Assembly (NCBI GenBank): GCA_958450325.1
Contig: OY288249.1
Coordinates: 61,382,166 to 61,446,165, forward strand
Length of the DNA stretch: 64,000 bases
Reading direction: 5' to 3'
Origin: Agrostemma githago
Lineage: Eukaryota > Streptophyta > Magnoliopsida > Caryophyllales > Caryophyllaceae
The notes below the pieces were generated by a model that saw nothing but the letters and a program-made list of their open reading frames with translations, ran no database searches and was not told the DNA's origin. Below are positions 1 to 10,674 of this stretch, piece by piece. The position numbers and the translations under genes were made by a program. How positions within the stretch are numbered: the stretch's first letter is position 1; each line of letters begins with the position of its first letter.

Positions 1-1640
1 GCATGCTCTCAGGTTCACTTTCCCGGCATCAAACAACGAAGCCGAGTACGAGGCCGTTCTGGCAGGCATCAACCTAGCCAGAGCTGCAAGGGCAGAAAGG
101 CTCATCCTAGCCACTGATTCCCAGCTCATCGCAAATCAGATCAATGGAGAATATGAAGCCAGGGATCAGGCCATGGCCTCGTACCTGGAAAAGGTGAAGC
201 AAGAGTTATCCAGACTGAAATCTTCTGAGGTCAAGCAAGTCCCTCGGTCACAAAACAATCGGGCAGATGCCCTGTTTAAGCTGGCCAACTCCAGCCTGCA
301 AGATATAAGAAGATCGGTATGGGTAGATTTGATACAAGAAAAGTCTACAGCGCCCTGCCAGCTAATCAACGTCGTCGATGAAACCGAGTCTGAAAGCTGG
401 ATGACATCCAGTTCAAAAAACATGGACTCCTCCCACAAGACCCAACTCAGAAGAGAAGAATGTCTGCAAAGGCTGCATGGTTCATAATGATTGGAGAAGA
501 GCTATACCGCAAGTCCTTCTCCGTTCCCCTGCTAAAGTGCCTGGGGGCAGGACAGGCGGTGGAGGTACTAGACGATATACACTCTGGGATCTGTGGTCAC
601 CATGTGGGAGGACGAACCCTAGCACACAAGGCCCTGAGGCAGGGTATTATTGGCCGACCATGCTCGCAGACGCCAGGGATCTGACCCGGAAATGCAGGAA
701 ATGCCAACTCTTTGCCCCCGTGATACATGCTCCGGCCCAGGATCTCAAGCCAATTTTGTCTCCCATCTCCTTCGCCCAATGAGGGATGGACATCCTGGGA
801 CCGTTTACTGCGGCGACTGGGGGGAGGAAGTTTTTGATAAAAGGGATTAATTACTTCACCAAATGGATTGAGGCAGAAGCTGTCCCGAATATAACAGAGC
901 CGGCAGTCAGGAAGGTGATCTGGAGAAATATAATAACAAGATATGGTCTGCCGAAAGTGTTGGTTTTTGACCATGGCAGGCAGTTCGATAACGACCCCCT
1001 CAAAGCATGGCTGGAAGGCCATGGCATAGCTGTCGCCTACTCCGCCGTGTGCCACCCACAGACTAATGGGCAGCCTGAAGCGGCAAACAAGCAAATACTT
1101 AATGGGCTGAAAAGAATGGTAGACGAGCTGAAAGGGAAATGGGCAGACGAACTTCCAACTGTGTTATGGTCAATCAGGACCACCAGAAAGGAGTCCACAT
1201 GGCAAACTCCTTTTGGCCAGGTCTACGGGGCCGATGCTCTGTTGCCTATAGAAGCGCATGTCCCTACCCTCCGATCCCAGCAGTATGACAGGGCAAGCAA
1301 TGAGGCTGCAATGACCGAAGCTCTTGACCTAGTCGGTGAAGTTAGGCAAGAGGCCTGCATCAATATCGCCGCCTATCAGCAACGAATGAGAAAAATCTAC
1401 AACAAAAAAGTGAATGCGAGGAACTTCCAGGTAGGAGACCTGGTCCTAAGAAAGACACAAGCAGTAGGGAGGTCGAGAGAGCATGGCAAGCTAAGCGCTA
1501 ATTGGGAAGGCCCATATGAAGTCACCCGGATTATGGTGCCAGGAACTTACAAAATCGCCAACCCTGAAGGCTAAGAGCTAGCTGCCCATTGGAATGTAGA
1601 CACCCTGAAAAAAATACTATGTCTAGCTCGAAATTCAAAA
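1..1640 (+). pseudogene. Ty3/gypsy pol fragment: RNase H and integrase (broken)
   Basis: RNase H is recognisable from base 1 (NEAEYEAVLAG, then ATDSQLI, then the NNRADAL region near 270). The integrase zinc-binding region follows at about 570-710 (HHVGGRT ... CRKCQLF). The integrase core runs from about 786 to 1270, with the catalytic acidic residues visible in MDILGPF, VFDHGRQF and PQTNGQPEAANK. The C-terminal part runs to about 1574. The frame changes near 455-480 and again near 645. In-frame stops lie at 780-782 (TGA where integrases carry Trp before GMDILGPF) and 1572-1574. This copy cannot make a functional polyprotein. The frame changes could be real mutations or, less likely, sequencing errors. 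Confidence 0.85.
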
Positions 1641-1879
1641 AATTTCTTTCTTTTTTCAAAAGTTGGCGGAGGACGATCAGGCCAAAATATTGACGGCTCC
1701 GACCACATATGTTAAGTTTTCAAGGAATGAAGTCAAAGCTCCCAGATTCATACTCGTTGTCTATTCAGAATAGCACTTCACACACAAACGAACAGAGGGC
1801 AATAGGGGGAGGGCCCCCCTGTTGCAAAACCCAAGGAAAGTAGACCCCCCAACAAAAACCCTAAAAGCCCCCCCCCCCC

Positions 1880-2430
1880 CCCCCCCCCCGCCTGCCTCTG
1901 GACAGGCCCCCTGAACTTCAACAAGAAGCCAGGGTCAGGTCGAACGAACAAGGACTGAGTCACGCTCAACCTTGTATAAGAAACACTAGAGCCCTCCCCC
2001 GCCTGCCTCTGGGTAGGCAGGGGGTAGGCCCCCTGGACTTCGGCAAGAAGCCAGGGTCAGGTCGAACGAACAAGGACTGAGTCAGGGTCAACCTTGTATA
2101 AAAACCACCAGAACCCTCCCCTGCCTACCTCTGGGCAGGCAGGGGGCAGACCCCCTGACTTCTGCAAGAAGCCAGGGTCAGGTCAAGCGAACAAGGACTG
2201 AGTCACGCTCAACCTTGTATAAAAAAACACCAGAGCCCCCTCCCGCCTGCCTCTGAGCAGGCAAAGGGCAGGCCCCCTGGACTTCAGCCAGAAGCCAAGG
2301 TCAGGTCGAGCGAACAAGGACAGAGTCACGCTCAACCTTGTATAAAAACACCAAACCCCCCTCCTCCCACCTGCCTCTGGGCAGACGGGGGGCAGGCCCT
2401 CTAAACTTCAAATCAGGAGCCAGGTTCAGG
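1880..2430 (+). repeat. 122-bp tandem repeat in retrotransposon 3' UTR
   Basis: Five units are visible. The shared block beginning AGCCAGGGTCAGGTCGA recurs at about 1927, 2049, 2170, 2293 and 2418, giving spacings of 121-125 bp. Each unit also has a GC-rich part resembling GCCTGCCTCTGGGCAGGC, which is itself an imperfect inverted repeat. A long C run at 1870-1889 borders the array. Such arrays are typical of the hypervariable 3' untranslated region of Tat elements. Confidence 0.9.
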
Positions 2431-2679
2431 CTAAAGCCTTGAAGTCAAAACAATAGAAATAATGAGGATACAACAAACAAAAGCATTCATAAAGATAATA
2501 GGGAATCACAAGAGTTTACAAGACAAAAGATAAAAATCCGGGTACGAGAAAAATCGGGTTACACAAGCAAGCAGCCGGCCACATTGGGGTCCGGCGCGTA
2601 AAAGATAGAAAAGTTAACGAGGAAGAAGAGGCGCAGGAGGGTAAGGACAAGAACCCTCAGAGGACGACTGCCCTGCATA

Positions 2680-5047
2680 TTACGCAGCAGGGGCATCCTG
2701 GTCAGGACCAGGAGCCTCTTCAGGCAACTTGTTGGCCCTAGCTTCGTTCTTGGCTGCATAAAGGGCCTGAAAGGAATCCTCGTTAAAATCCAGAAGCATC
2801 TCCCTGATGACCTCCATAACAAACTCCGAAGATGAAGAAGCTCCTGAGTTGAAGGCCTTCGCCACCTCCAAGTCAGCATCTTGGACGATATCTTCCCTCT
2901 CCTTGAGCCACTTCTCGCTCTGAACCTGCAGCTCTCTCCGGGCCTCCTTAAGATCCGAGTCAGCCTTGGTCAGGCGAGTGGCATACTCCCCAAGGTGGTC
3001 CTTCAGCTCGGCAGCCTTCTTCCTGGCCTACTCCAGCTCAACCTCCAAACTCGCTACCTCCCTTACGGCCTTCTCACCCTGATCCTTCCAAAGGGCGACC
3101 TGACCCCGGGCTTCCTCCAGCTCGTTTTCACGCTTGGACAGCTAAAGCTTCAAGTTGGCAATGATAGCAACGTCTCTCTCAATCATCGCTATACGGTCAG
3201 GAAGGGAGGACCCAGGGGTAATGTTCAGTTCCTCATCACTCAGGCGGTCAAGGGCCGTCAGCTCTGCAGAAGCCTGGAAAATTCTGGAGCAGCGTTGGAT
3301 AAACTGGGCCGCCTGGCTGATGGAATGGGTTAGAGCCCGGGCAATCTGGTCCACCGACGAAGAATTGGTGTCCGAAAACAAGGCGGAGACATCGACACTC
3401 TCACCAACAGCAAAGTTGAACTCAACATTCCCTCCCTCCGTAAACAAAATCTCTGGAACAGGGCGCTTCGCCTGGGAAGTGCTGGCATCTGCTTCCAAGT
3501 CCACCACCTGGTCGGCGTCTACCGGCTCCCTGTTCTTCCTCTTCCTGCCCACCAGGGGGTTACTCCCCCCCAGTCTCCTTAGAAGCAGAAGGTTTCGCCC
3601 CCTACAGAGGAACGAGCCCCAGGGGAGGTACCTTCACGCTTGCTGGCTAGAGAAGGAGTAGCCTCTGAAGAGGATTCCACCTCTGCTGTCCTGGGGACAG
3701 GAGTCGAAGCTGGAGAACGTGTAGACGACGGCCTGGGAGGAGGGGGAGGAAGCCTCGCCCTGCTGGCCAAAATGCTCTTCACATATTTCATGAGGGTCTG
3801 CTTCTTGAAGCCGGAAGGGAGGGGAGGACGCTTATTAAAGGGCACGAAGTCTTTGTTCAGGCCAATATCCCTCAGCTACCTGTTGGACCAGGCATAAGTA
3901 ACAAGCTCTGCAAAAATCAAGAAACTTCACCAAGTAAGCATGTGATAAAGCAAGGGTCAGAAAAAGACAACTATTAACAAGCACCTGAGCTACCTTCTCC
4001 AAGGCAAGGGTTTAACCCCACTTGGGTCAGGTAACCATCAGTCGATATAAGGTCCGCAGGGGGAAGCCAGATAAGAGGGCCGTACACGCCCTTCCCATCC
4101 TTGACAGAAACGAACCGCCTGACCAAGGCATCCTCTTTCTCGTTCAGCTTGACTTCAAGAGCCCTCCCTCCAACCCCAGGGTGGTACTTCTGGCGAGTCT
4201 CCAGCCGGGTGTGGATGTGGTTTCTGAAATGTCGGGGGATCCTCCACCCTTCCGCACTATGAACATACAAGAAATTGTCATTCCCGTCCTTCAGGCTATT
4301 CATAATTGCCCAGACCAAGGAACAATTCTTCTGCCTAAGGAGGGAAAAGTATCCTGGAGAACTGCCCCCCTCTGCAGAAGCAACCATCTGCAGGCCAACC
4401 ATGTATCTAAGGGCGTCTATGGAAGGCTCCTCATTCAGAAACAAACAGGTCCAAGTGTAGACTACCAGCGACCTGACAGCCATGGCGGTCAGCTAGGCAA
4501 TGGCCACGTTTATACGCCTGAAGGCCTCCTCCAAAAAAGGGTGAAGGGGGAAGCGCAGGCCAAATTCCGGGCATTTGTGATAAACAGCAATGCAACCGTC
4601 AGGAGGGTTGCACACAATGTCCTTTTCCCCATGGACGATAACTGTGTAGCTGTCCCCAAAATTGTAGAACCTGGCTATGGCCCCGACGGCATTCTTTTCC
4701 AGTATAATCTCCCGATTCTTAGGAGCAGGGTAGGTCTGTAGAGGAATCCTATACTTATCCTTATCTAGGTAATAGGTTTTTCCTGGCTTCCTAGGCACAA
4801 GGGGGCCGGCGATGGTAAATGGATCGATCTCCAACGTCCCGTCATCAGAATCAACAACGTTGAAAGGGGCAGGATCGGGGGAGTTAGCGCTCCCACTATT
4901 CTCCGAGCCCCCCCCCCCCCCAGCCACCATAACTCCCGGCCTGCTGGAGAAGGAGGGAAGGTCGATGTCAGCCACACCCCCACCCCCCTCTGATCTTTCG
5001 GTAGTCGACTCACCGAAAGATAGAATTCGAGCGCGGCGGTGAGTCAT
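2680..5047 (-). pseudogene. Antisense extra gene (aORF1) of the Tat element, Transposase_28-like, interrupted
   Basis: On the - strand an ATG at 5047 opens a gene of roughly 760 codons ending at TAA 2680-2682. Exon 1 (5047-3994) joins exon 2 (3907-2680) across an 86-bp GT-AG intron (3993-3908); the frame is kept across it. The N-terminal third is Gly/Ser/Pro-rich. The middle, with the phrase FGLRFPLHPFL and a long Trp/Leu-rich region, resembles the plant 'putative gypsy type transposon' family (PF04195). The C-terminal third is highly charged and probably coiled coil. The copy is interrupted by four in-frame TAG codons (4493-4495, near 3854-3856, 3142-3144, near 3028-3030) and a frame change near 3590-3601 at a G run. 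A TATA-like ATAAATA lies upstream at 5203-5209 on the - strand. Function is unknown; the family name is by eye. Confidence 0.7.
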
Positions 5048-5583
5048 GGTGTCCAGAGGAGCAAGAAAAAAGCGAATAATGGAAAGACAAGGGAGTCAGA
5101 GAGCGGGGTTCTAACCTAATTGAGGGTCGCCGGAGAAAGACGCCGGAAGAGCTCCTCAGTTCGAATGCTCAACGAAAATAGGAGTATTTTGAAGAAGATG
5201 GGTATTTATGAATTCAAAAGTGTAAAAGGGGGAATGAGGGAGGTAAATGCGCTTTAATAGGAAGGGGGAGACGAAAAGTCCTCTGGGAAAGCCATCCATT
5301 CAGACACCCCCCTACAAAAACCCCCACGTGTCACACTTTGTAAATCCAACCACCCATCACTTCCCAAAAAACCTCGAAAACACAACAAGAACAGAAGGAA
5401 ATCACTGTGTTACGTCATCCAAGGCGCAATTCAAAAAAAAACACATCAAACAAAAGCCCACCAGATTTTCATTAATTAAAGGCTCAAAAGTCCAGGGTTA
5501 CAAAACAGGTGGAATCAAAAGAAGTAAGATTACAAAAGGAGCCTAAAAGTCTGGCTCAACCTGCCTGCGAATGCAGGATAGGC

Positions 5584-6198
5584 CTAATCTTCGTTAGAGC
5601 CTGGGAAGGGGTAGTCCCTAGGGCTGTCACAGCCCCCGTCATCAGACCCCCAATCCCAGCTACCTGAGTCCTTGAAAGGATCGTCAGGACCATCTCCTTC
5701 ACTCCCCAGGGCATCTCGACCAGACGTGTAACCCTGACCTTCACTATTCCCTGAGTCACAGCTACTCAGGTCCCAGTCCTCAACATACCTGGCCACCCTG
5801 GTGCCTTCAAGGGAGCCATAGTAACCCCCTGGCTTCCTCAATGCAGGGGAAGAAGGGCCCAATTCGGGGGAAGAGGGACCCGAGTCGGAGCAGTTCGGGT
5901 CGGAATTCTCTGGCTGCAGCCAGGGGAAACGCCTGTGGCACCCCTTGTCGGAGCAGCCTCTCACCTGGGTGCAATACTTGGGCCTCGGCTTCGCGGGAGC
6001 TTGAGATTTTTTAGGGCGCTCAACGGACCTCGAGGAAGACTTCGCCCTAGCAGCTCGCAGAGGGCGGGAGCGTGTCCGCCTACTGCGACGAATGGCCAAG
6101 TGCACCTGCCTGGGGTACCTCAGCCTTCTGCGCTCCCTGTAACGAAGGGCGCGGAAATAAATACCACGACAAAGAATCATGTTTCTCATCCAAGACAT
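5584..6198 (-). CDS. Antisense extra ORF (aORF2) of the Tat element, unknown function
   Basis: An uninterrupted 204-codon ORF starts with ATG at 6198 and stops at 5584. The first 75 residues are strongly basic (many Arg and Ser), a central piece has several Cys and His residues (YCTQVRGCSDKGCHRRF), and the last 100 residues are acidic and rich in Gly, Ser and Asp. No known domain is recognised. A TATA box sits about 65 bases upstream on the same strand. It lies between aORF1 and the 3' LTR, in the same antisense orientation as aORF1. It may be a separate gene or an upstream exon of aORF1; 400 bases of non-coding sequence with a second TATA-like element favour separate genes. Confidence 0.55.
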   Translation of the reverse strand: MSWMRNMILCRGIYFRALRYRERRRLRYPRQVHLAIRRSRRTRSRPLRAARAKSSSRSVERPKKSQAPAKPRPKYCTQVRGCSDKGCHRRFPWLQPENSDPNCSDSGPSSPELGPSSPALRKPGGYYGSLEGTRVARYVEDWDLSSCDSGNSEGQGYTSGRDALGSEGDGPDDPFKDSGSWDWGSDDGGCDSPRDYPFPGSNED

Positions 6199-6261
6199 TT
6201 TTAGAGAAGTGATGAAAGGAGACGTTGGAAAAATTTGCAGAAAAGAAGAGTAAGCTCAAGT

Positions 6262-6269
6262 TTTATATA
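6262..6269 (-). promoter_or_regulatory. TATA box for aORF2
   Basis: TATATAAA on the - strand, 64 bases before the ATG at 6198, at a spacing usual for a short plant 5' leader. Inferred from motif and position only. Confidence 0.5.
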
Positions 6270-6490
6270 CAAAGGGTGGGAGCAGGGCATTAAATGATGC
6301 CCCAAACACCTCCATGAAAGAGAGCCAGCCATTGGCTGAGCACGCAGCTCGAAGGTAGCGCTTTACGAGAAGTAATCATGAGGGAGAGGCATCCCAACTC
6401 TTTGCATACCCAAGCAATTTAAGACATTCCCCTCGGGAATACGCGCGACATTAAATGCGGAAAGAGATTCAGTAAGTCAACCTCCCACCA

Positions 6491-7311
6491 TGTTAAGCAA
6501 AAGTTGTCCGCCAAGAGGGAACCCTGCTTCCCCCCTGCCGACGAGGGCAAATTGATGGGGGTTGGTTGCCTGCCACGGGCCGCCCGCCATGCGAGTCCCG
6601 GGGAAGTCCGGCCCAAATGCACGGGGAAGGATCTGCTTGGCAGGCCATCCAGCGGAACCCCATCAGGAGGTCCCAAGGGACGACCTTGGAGGGCCGCTCC
6701 GAGCTCCAAATAGAGAATGGATCCCCCTGCCCGTCAGGGTCAGGCTGCAGACAATGTGGTCGAGGGAAACGAGATCCTCCCTGTCTGTCAGGCGCCAGGG
6801 TCCCCTCCCCTGGCAGACACATGGGAAGAAATTTAAGCCCTCCCTGTCCATGCCTAAGGTAAGAGAGAACGGGTGGATGGGACGAACCCACGTGTCGCTC
6901 CCTCGTTCTCTCCCTCTCTTCTCTCTCTCCTTTCTCTCTCTTGGGGGAACCTATAAATACTCATATATTTCCCACAAGAAAGAAGTTGGATTTTCTCTCT
7001 CTAGAATCTAACTCTAAAAAACGCCACCTTACTCCTCACGAGTTCGTCAAGGCATTTCACGGACTGACTTAGGCATCCGAGAGGGTTCCCTCAGACACCT
7101 CTGAGGCCCTGTGCGCCCCCTGTGTGAAGGTGGCAAGCCATCTGCGCCGGGAAGGTCCCGCCATTAGAGTGGGAAAAAAGAGAGGTTGGAAGGCCAAACA
7201 AACACCATCCGAGCAACGTGAATCTAGGATCCGAATCCATATTCGGGTCGATTGTTTCCATACAGGAACAAAACGTATCAGTCCCGAAGAAGCCAAATTG
7301 AAGACCTTACA
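6491..7311 (+). repeat. 3' LTR of the Tat element (borders approximate)
   Basis: The candidate LTR starts TGTTAAG and ends CTTACA, a short imperfect inverted terminal pair. It contains TATAAATA at 6952-6959 after a CT-rich tract, as expected for a U3 promoter. No good polypurine tract precedes 6491, and the 5' LTR is absent, so both borders are inferred. An alternative end is near 7263 (TTTCCATACA). Confidence 0.5.
6952..6959 (+). promoter_or_regulatory. LTR TATA box (Tat element)
   Basis: TATAAATA follows a CT-rich microsatellite-like stretch (6903-6942). It is in the orientation of the element and would drive outward transcription into the 105-bp repeat region. Confidence 0.5.
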
Positions 7312-7320
7312 ACTGTGAAA

Positions 7321-7744
7321 GACAAAGTTTCTTCGAGAAGCTTCTACAAACGCAACTAAAGAAACACAAGTTGGTGATCCTTAAGATGTCATCCAATTGG
7401 TTAGATTATAATGAATCAAGGGCCCAGATTTGTCAAAGAAGCTTCTACAAACACAACTAACTAAAGAAACACAACTTGGTGATCCTTAAGATGTCATCCT
7501 ATTGGTCAGATTACAATGAATCAACGGCCCAGATTTGTCAAACAAGCTTTTACAAACACAACTAACTAAAGAAACACAACTTGGTGATCCTTAAGATGTC
7601 ATCCTATTGGTCATATTACAATGAATCAACGGCCTAGATTTGTCAAACAAGCTTCAACAAACACAACTAACTAAAGAAACACAACTTGGTGATCCTTAAG
7701 ATGTCATCCTATTGGTCAGGTTATAATCAACGGCCCACATTTCA
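7321..7744 (+). repeat. 105-bp tandem repeat, about four units
   Basis: The block GAAACACAACTTGGTGATCC recurs at 7361, 7466, 7571 and 7676, exactly 105 bases apart. The units are close copies, with an AAGCTT site near each junction. The first unit begins partly degenerate at 7321, directly after the presumed LTR end. The last is cut short where degenerate telomere-like motifs begin. Confidence 0.9.
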
Positions 7745-7817
7745 CACTAAACCTTATACCCTAAAAACCTAAAACCCTACAAACCCAAAACCCTGAAACC
7801 CGAAAACCATGAGACCC
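7745..7817 (+). repeat. Degenerate telomere-like (CCCTAAA-type) tract
   Basis: About ten imperfect copies of the plant telomere unit are packed in 70 bases: ACTAAACC, ACCCTAAAAACC, TAAAACCC, AAACCCAAAACCC, GAAACCCGAAAACC. The spacing is irregular and no perfect run survives, so this is an old interstitial tract or a chance A/C-rich tract, not a telomere. Confidence 0.5.
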
Positions 7818-9331
7818 GTTATTCGTAAAATATGTACGTTCCCAGTAATTTATACTCCCTACTACTGTATATACTTTTAATGGATACATTTTACGGAGTA
7901 TATTTTTTAATATACACATTTTACACAAACGTTCATCGCTTTTATGTTTAATCTCTTCTGCTATGTGTTGAACGACAACTCTTCCTCAAAGGAAATATGA
8001 CGAACGGTATTTTTTTAGGAGGACGTCCACCATCCGTAAATGATGTCGCCTTATGGTCTTCCACGAATTAGATTACCATGTGATAATTGAAACGTGGCTA
8101 CGATTGAACGTTGCCGTCCACACATGAACCGTGTATATCAATTTTGTTCCCACTAAATTTTCCCCACTTACGATCCACTACAATACTAATCGTAGTAGAT
8201 TATTATTAGACGAAGCTAAATCTATACGAGTAGTACCAAATAAAATACTCATCAATAGGTGTCATGTATTAGAATGACTAATGACAACAATCCAAATTTC
8301 AAATCAATCTCTTCACATAAAGTGCATTGAAAATATGCACCATCTCTTCCACTTGAAATACAAATTTGAAACTATGCATTAACGGATGCAAAACTAATTG
8401 ACGGATGCGTTTTCTTAATATTTCATTTAATAAATCCCGTTAGAGGATGCATCATTTTACAATATGACTACAATACTAATCGTAGTAGATTATTATTAGA
8501 CGAAGCTAAATCTATACGAGTAGTGCCAAATTAAATACTCATCAATAGGTGTCAAGTATTAGCATGATTAATGACAACAATCCAAATTTCAAATCAATCT
8601 CTTCACATAAAGTGCGGCCCAACCCATTTAGTTCCCCTTGTTGAAATCCCCACCGACCGTACTGTTTGAAGAGTATTTAGGTGAGATTCTCCATCAATGC
8701 TCTCACTCTCTCATGCACTACTCTTGTCAACTCGTTTCAGTTAATGCTTCACTCCCCCGGCAAGTAAGTAGATTAAATGCAGTTATGCATTGAAAATATG
8801 CACCATCTCTTCCACTTGAAATACAAATTTCAAACTATGAATTAACGGATGCAAAACTAATTGACGGATGCATCTTCTTAAAATTTCATTTTATAAATCC
8901 TGTTAGAGGATGCATCATTTAACAATATGACGGTAATGTGTAAATATATACACGGGTAACATATCGACACTAGTACTCCGCAACATTTTCTTCGAGTTTA
9001 TGGGTTTTCACGTAAAGTTCATGCATGCTTTTGTTAATTCATTTACCACAAGGACGAATATCGACCAGGAAATACAATCGACATTAGTAGTAAAAATAGG
9101 GTATGTAGAAGAAGGAAATCAGATTTTACATACTGAAAAAAGGACCACGCGTACACATAACACGATAAGACTAGCAATTACATTTTCTTGTCGACCAAAC
9201 TAAACTTTAATCGACCGGCTACTACAAACTACTTCGACCTAACACAAATTACACAATGCTAGTAACATGCAACACGACTACATATGAACAACAACGTGAA
9301 GAGAAATTCACGAGTGAATACATCCAACGCA
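7818..9331. other. Non-coding interval apart from the 290-bp duplication
   Basis: AT-rich sequence without a convincing gene. Apart from the duplicated block I see no terminal repeats or RNA gene in it. Confidence 0.5.
8178..8930 (+). repeat. 290-bp direct tandem duplication, second copy with a 170-bp insert
   Basis: Copy A is 8178-8467. Copy B starts at 8468 with the same sequence (CTACAATACTAATCGTAG) and ends with the same AATATGA at 8930. Copy B carries about 170 extra bases (8616-8785), with TGC on both sides, so either an insertion in B or a deletion in A. No ORF is present in either copy. Confidence 0.85.
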
Positions 9332-9756
9332 TTAATCGAACTTAAGTTTCTTCGAATTCGCCCTTCTAGGAAGACTCCTCACAACTCTTTTGTTGGACTT
9401 CTTCGGCGGGAGAATGTTCGGAGTGGATACGCATGGGGACTTACCCTTGGCATCAGCGTGAATCCGACTCCTCACTGGCGTCACCACCGGCGGCGGCGGT
9501 ACTACCTCGATGATCTCGTCTTCCACATCCTCGGACTCCACCCTTACAATGAACGAGTCCACCTTCGGGCACAGAATCATCTCCACCTCATCGCCCACCT
9601 TCTTCCAATAGAGCTTATCGAGCTCGAACTTCCCCCAATTAATCATGTTATATTCTTCCACAAAAAGGTCAACGAGGAAGCCATTGCCATAATAACCGGG
9701 GAAAGCACGTGTGAGAGCATTTTGAACACTCGTAGGACCAACTTACTTTATTATTT
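9332..9756 (-). CDS. Hypothetical protein fragment, unknown
   Basis: The ATG-initiated ORF is 109 codons (9661-9332). The open frame extends upstream to about 9756 without a stop, with a protein-like composition (GYYGNGFLVDLFVEEYN). That suggests the 3' exon of a longer protein whose upstream part is missing or spliced. The middle is acidic, followed by a Pro run encoded by a CGG repeat. The end is basic and nuclear-localisation-like (KKSNKRVVRSLPRR). I do not recognise the family. It could be a gene-end fragment or part of a transposon. Confidence 0.3.
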
Positions 9757-9900
9757 CTCTCATGAACAATCGTATACAAACGACGTCCCGAGCATGAGAT
9801 TTCCTCTCCTCCGACTTTTTTTTGGACGATTAATTAGCTAGTACTAGATTATCTTACAAATTAGTGAAAATTAGGAAGATGAAGTAGTATGGATGATATA

Positions 9901-9980
9901 TTTTGGAGGGAAAGAGCCTACTTATACTACTAGATTTTCCCTCCAAAAACCAAAACTACACTACATTTTCCCTCCAAAAA
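9901..9980. repeat. Short inverted repeats, possible MITE remnant
   Basis: TTTTGGAGGGAAA at 9901-9913 is complementary to TTTTCCCTCCAAAA at 9935-9948, and the latter recurs at 9966-9979. The left arm could therefore pair with either right arm. Confidence 0.5.
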
Positions 9981-10669
9981 TAATAGTGGTACATCAATCA
10001 ATCATTTCATATTAAGTAGAGTATTAGTTATCTATTAGATATTTGCTCAAAGGACTTGAGTTCCATATTAATTATCTATTAGTTTACTATTTGCTCAGTA
10101 TGTTGCCTCTGGCCTGGTGGTAAGTGTTTCGTTATTGTAACATCATGTCGCGAAGGGGGTTTTTATGTTAAATAATTTTTTTCACGCACGTAACGGTGAA
10201 CATTTTAAACGTATCATAAGGTAATGTATACGGATATGACGTAATTATTGTATAAGTACCAATTCGCAGTTCATATAACAAAACGTGTTCGAGTTATATT
10301 TTTTTTCAATAAATATTACGAGTAATGTACAATAACATACTTTTTCTGTACATACTCACTTTCGCAATAATAATATCATACAAAATATATACGATCAAAA
10401 ATTAACGAAAATACTGGAAACACAAAGTACGTATACATATGAGGAAAAATAAAAAACCAACAAAAAATATACAGATATACAAGGAGAAAAATAAAGGAAA
10501 AAAATATCGGAGTAGAAATATCGTAAAATAAATATACACAAAACAGTGTATAAATACGGAGTATACATATAAAAACTAAGTACAGATATACAAGGAGAAA
10601 AAAAGGAAAAAAAATTATCGGAGTATAAATACAGCAAACAGCGTACACGTACGAAGTACACATACAAAC
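9981..10669. other. Non-coding AT-rich interval with a 111-bp duplication
   Basis: No gene is seen. A block starting ACAGATATACAAGGAGAAAA occurs at 10471 and 10582. ORFs on the - strand here are low-complexity Phe/Tyr-rich shadows of A/T-rich DNA. Confidence 0.5.
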
Positions 10670-10674
10670 ATACT

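Larger units (their letters stand above)
1..7311 (+). mobile_element. Tat-lineage Ty3/gypsy retrotransposon, 3' part
   Basis: The window opens inside pol and runs through RNase H, integrase, a tandem-repeat 3' untranslated region, two antisense extra ORFs (2680-5047 and 5584-6198) and a 3' LTR (about 6491-7311). The order RNase H then integrase is that of Ty3/gypsy elements. Antisense ORFs between pol and the 3' LTR, plus tandem repeats in the 3' untranslated region, are known features of the Tat lineage. The 5' LTR, gag, protease and RT lie outside the window, so age and target duplication cannot be judged. The right border is inferred from a TG...CA end and is the least certain part. Confidence 0.75.

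Noticed and set aside
1880..2430. Regular repeats that could suggest a CRISPR-like array
   Set aside because: The whole 122-bp unit is repeated without unique spacers, in a plant retrotransposon.
2881..4741. Long + strand ORFs (2881-3333, 3155-3661, 4022-4741)
   Set aside because: They are shadows of the better-supported - strand gene, which has a spliced, protein-like frame.
6419..7318. Several ORFs of 60-150 codons on both strands within the Tat LTR
   Set aside because: Overlapping GC-rich shadow frames without protein-like features; the region has LTR character.
9284..9841. 185-codon + strand ORF
   Set aside because: The opposite strand frame has the more natural composition; no domain is seen in the + strand product.
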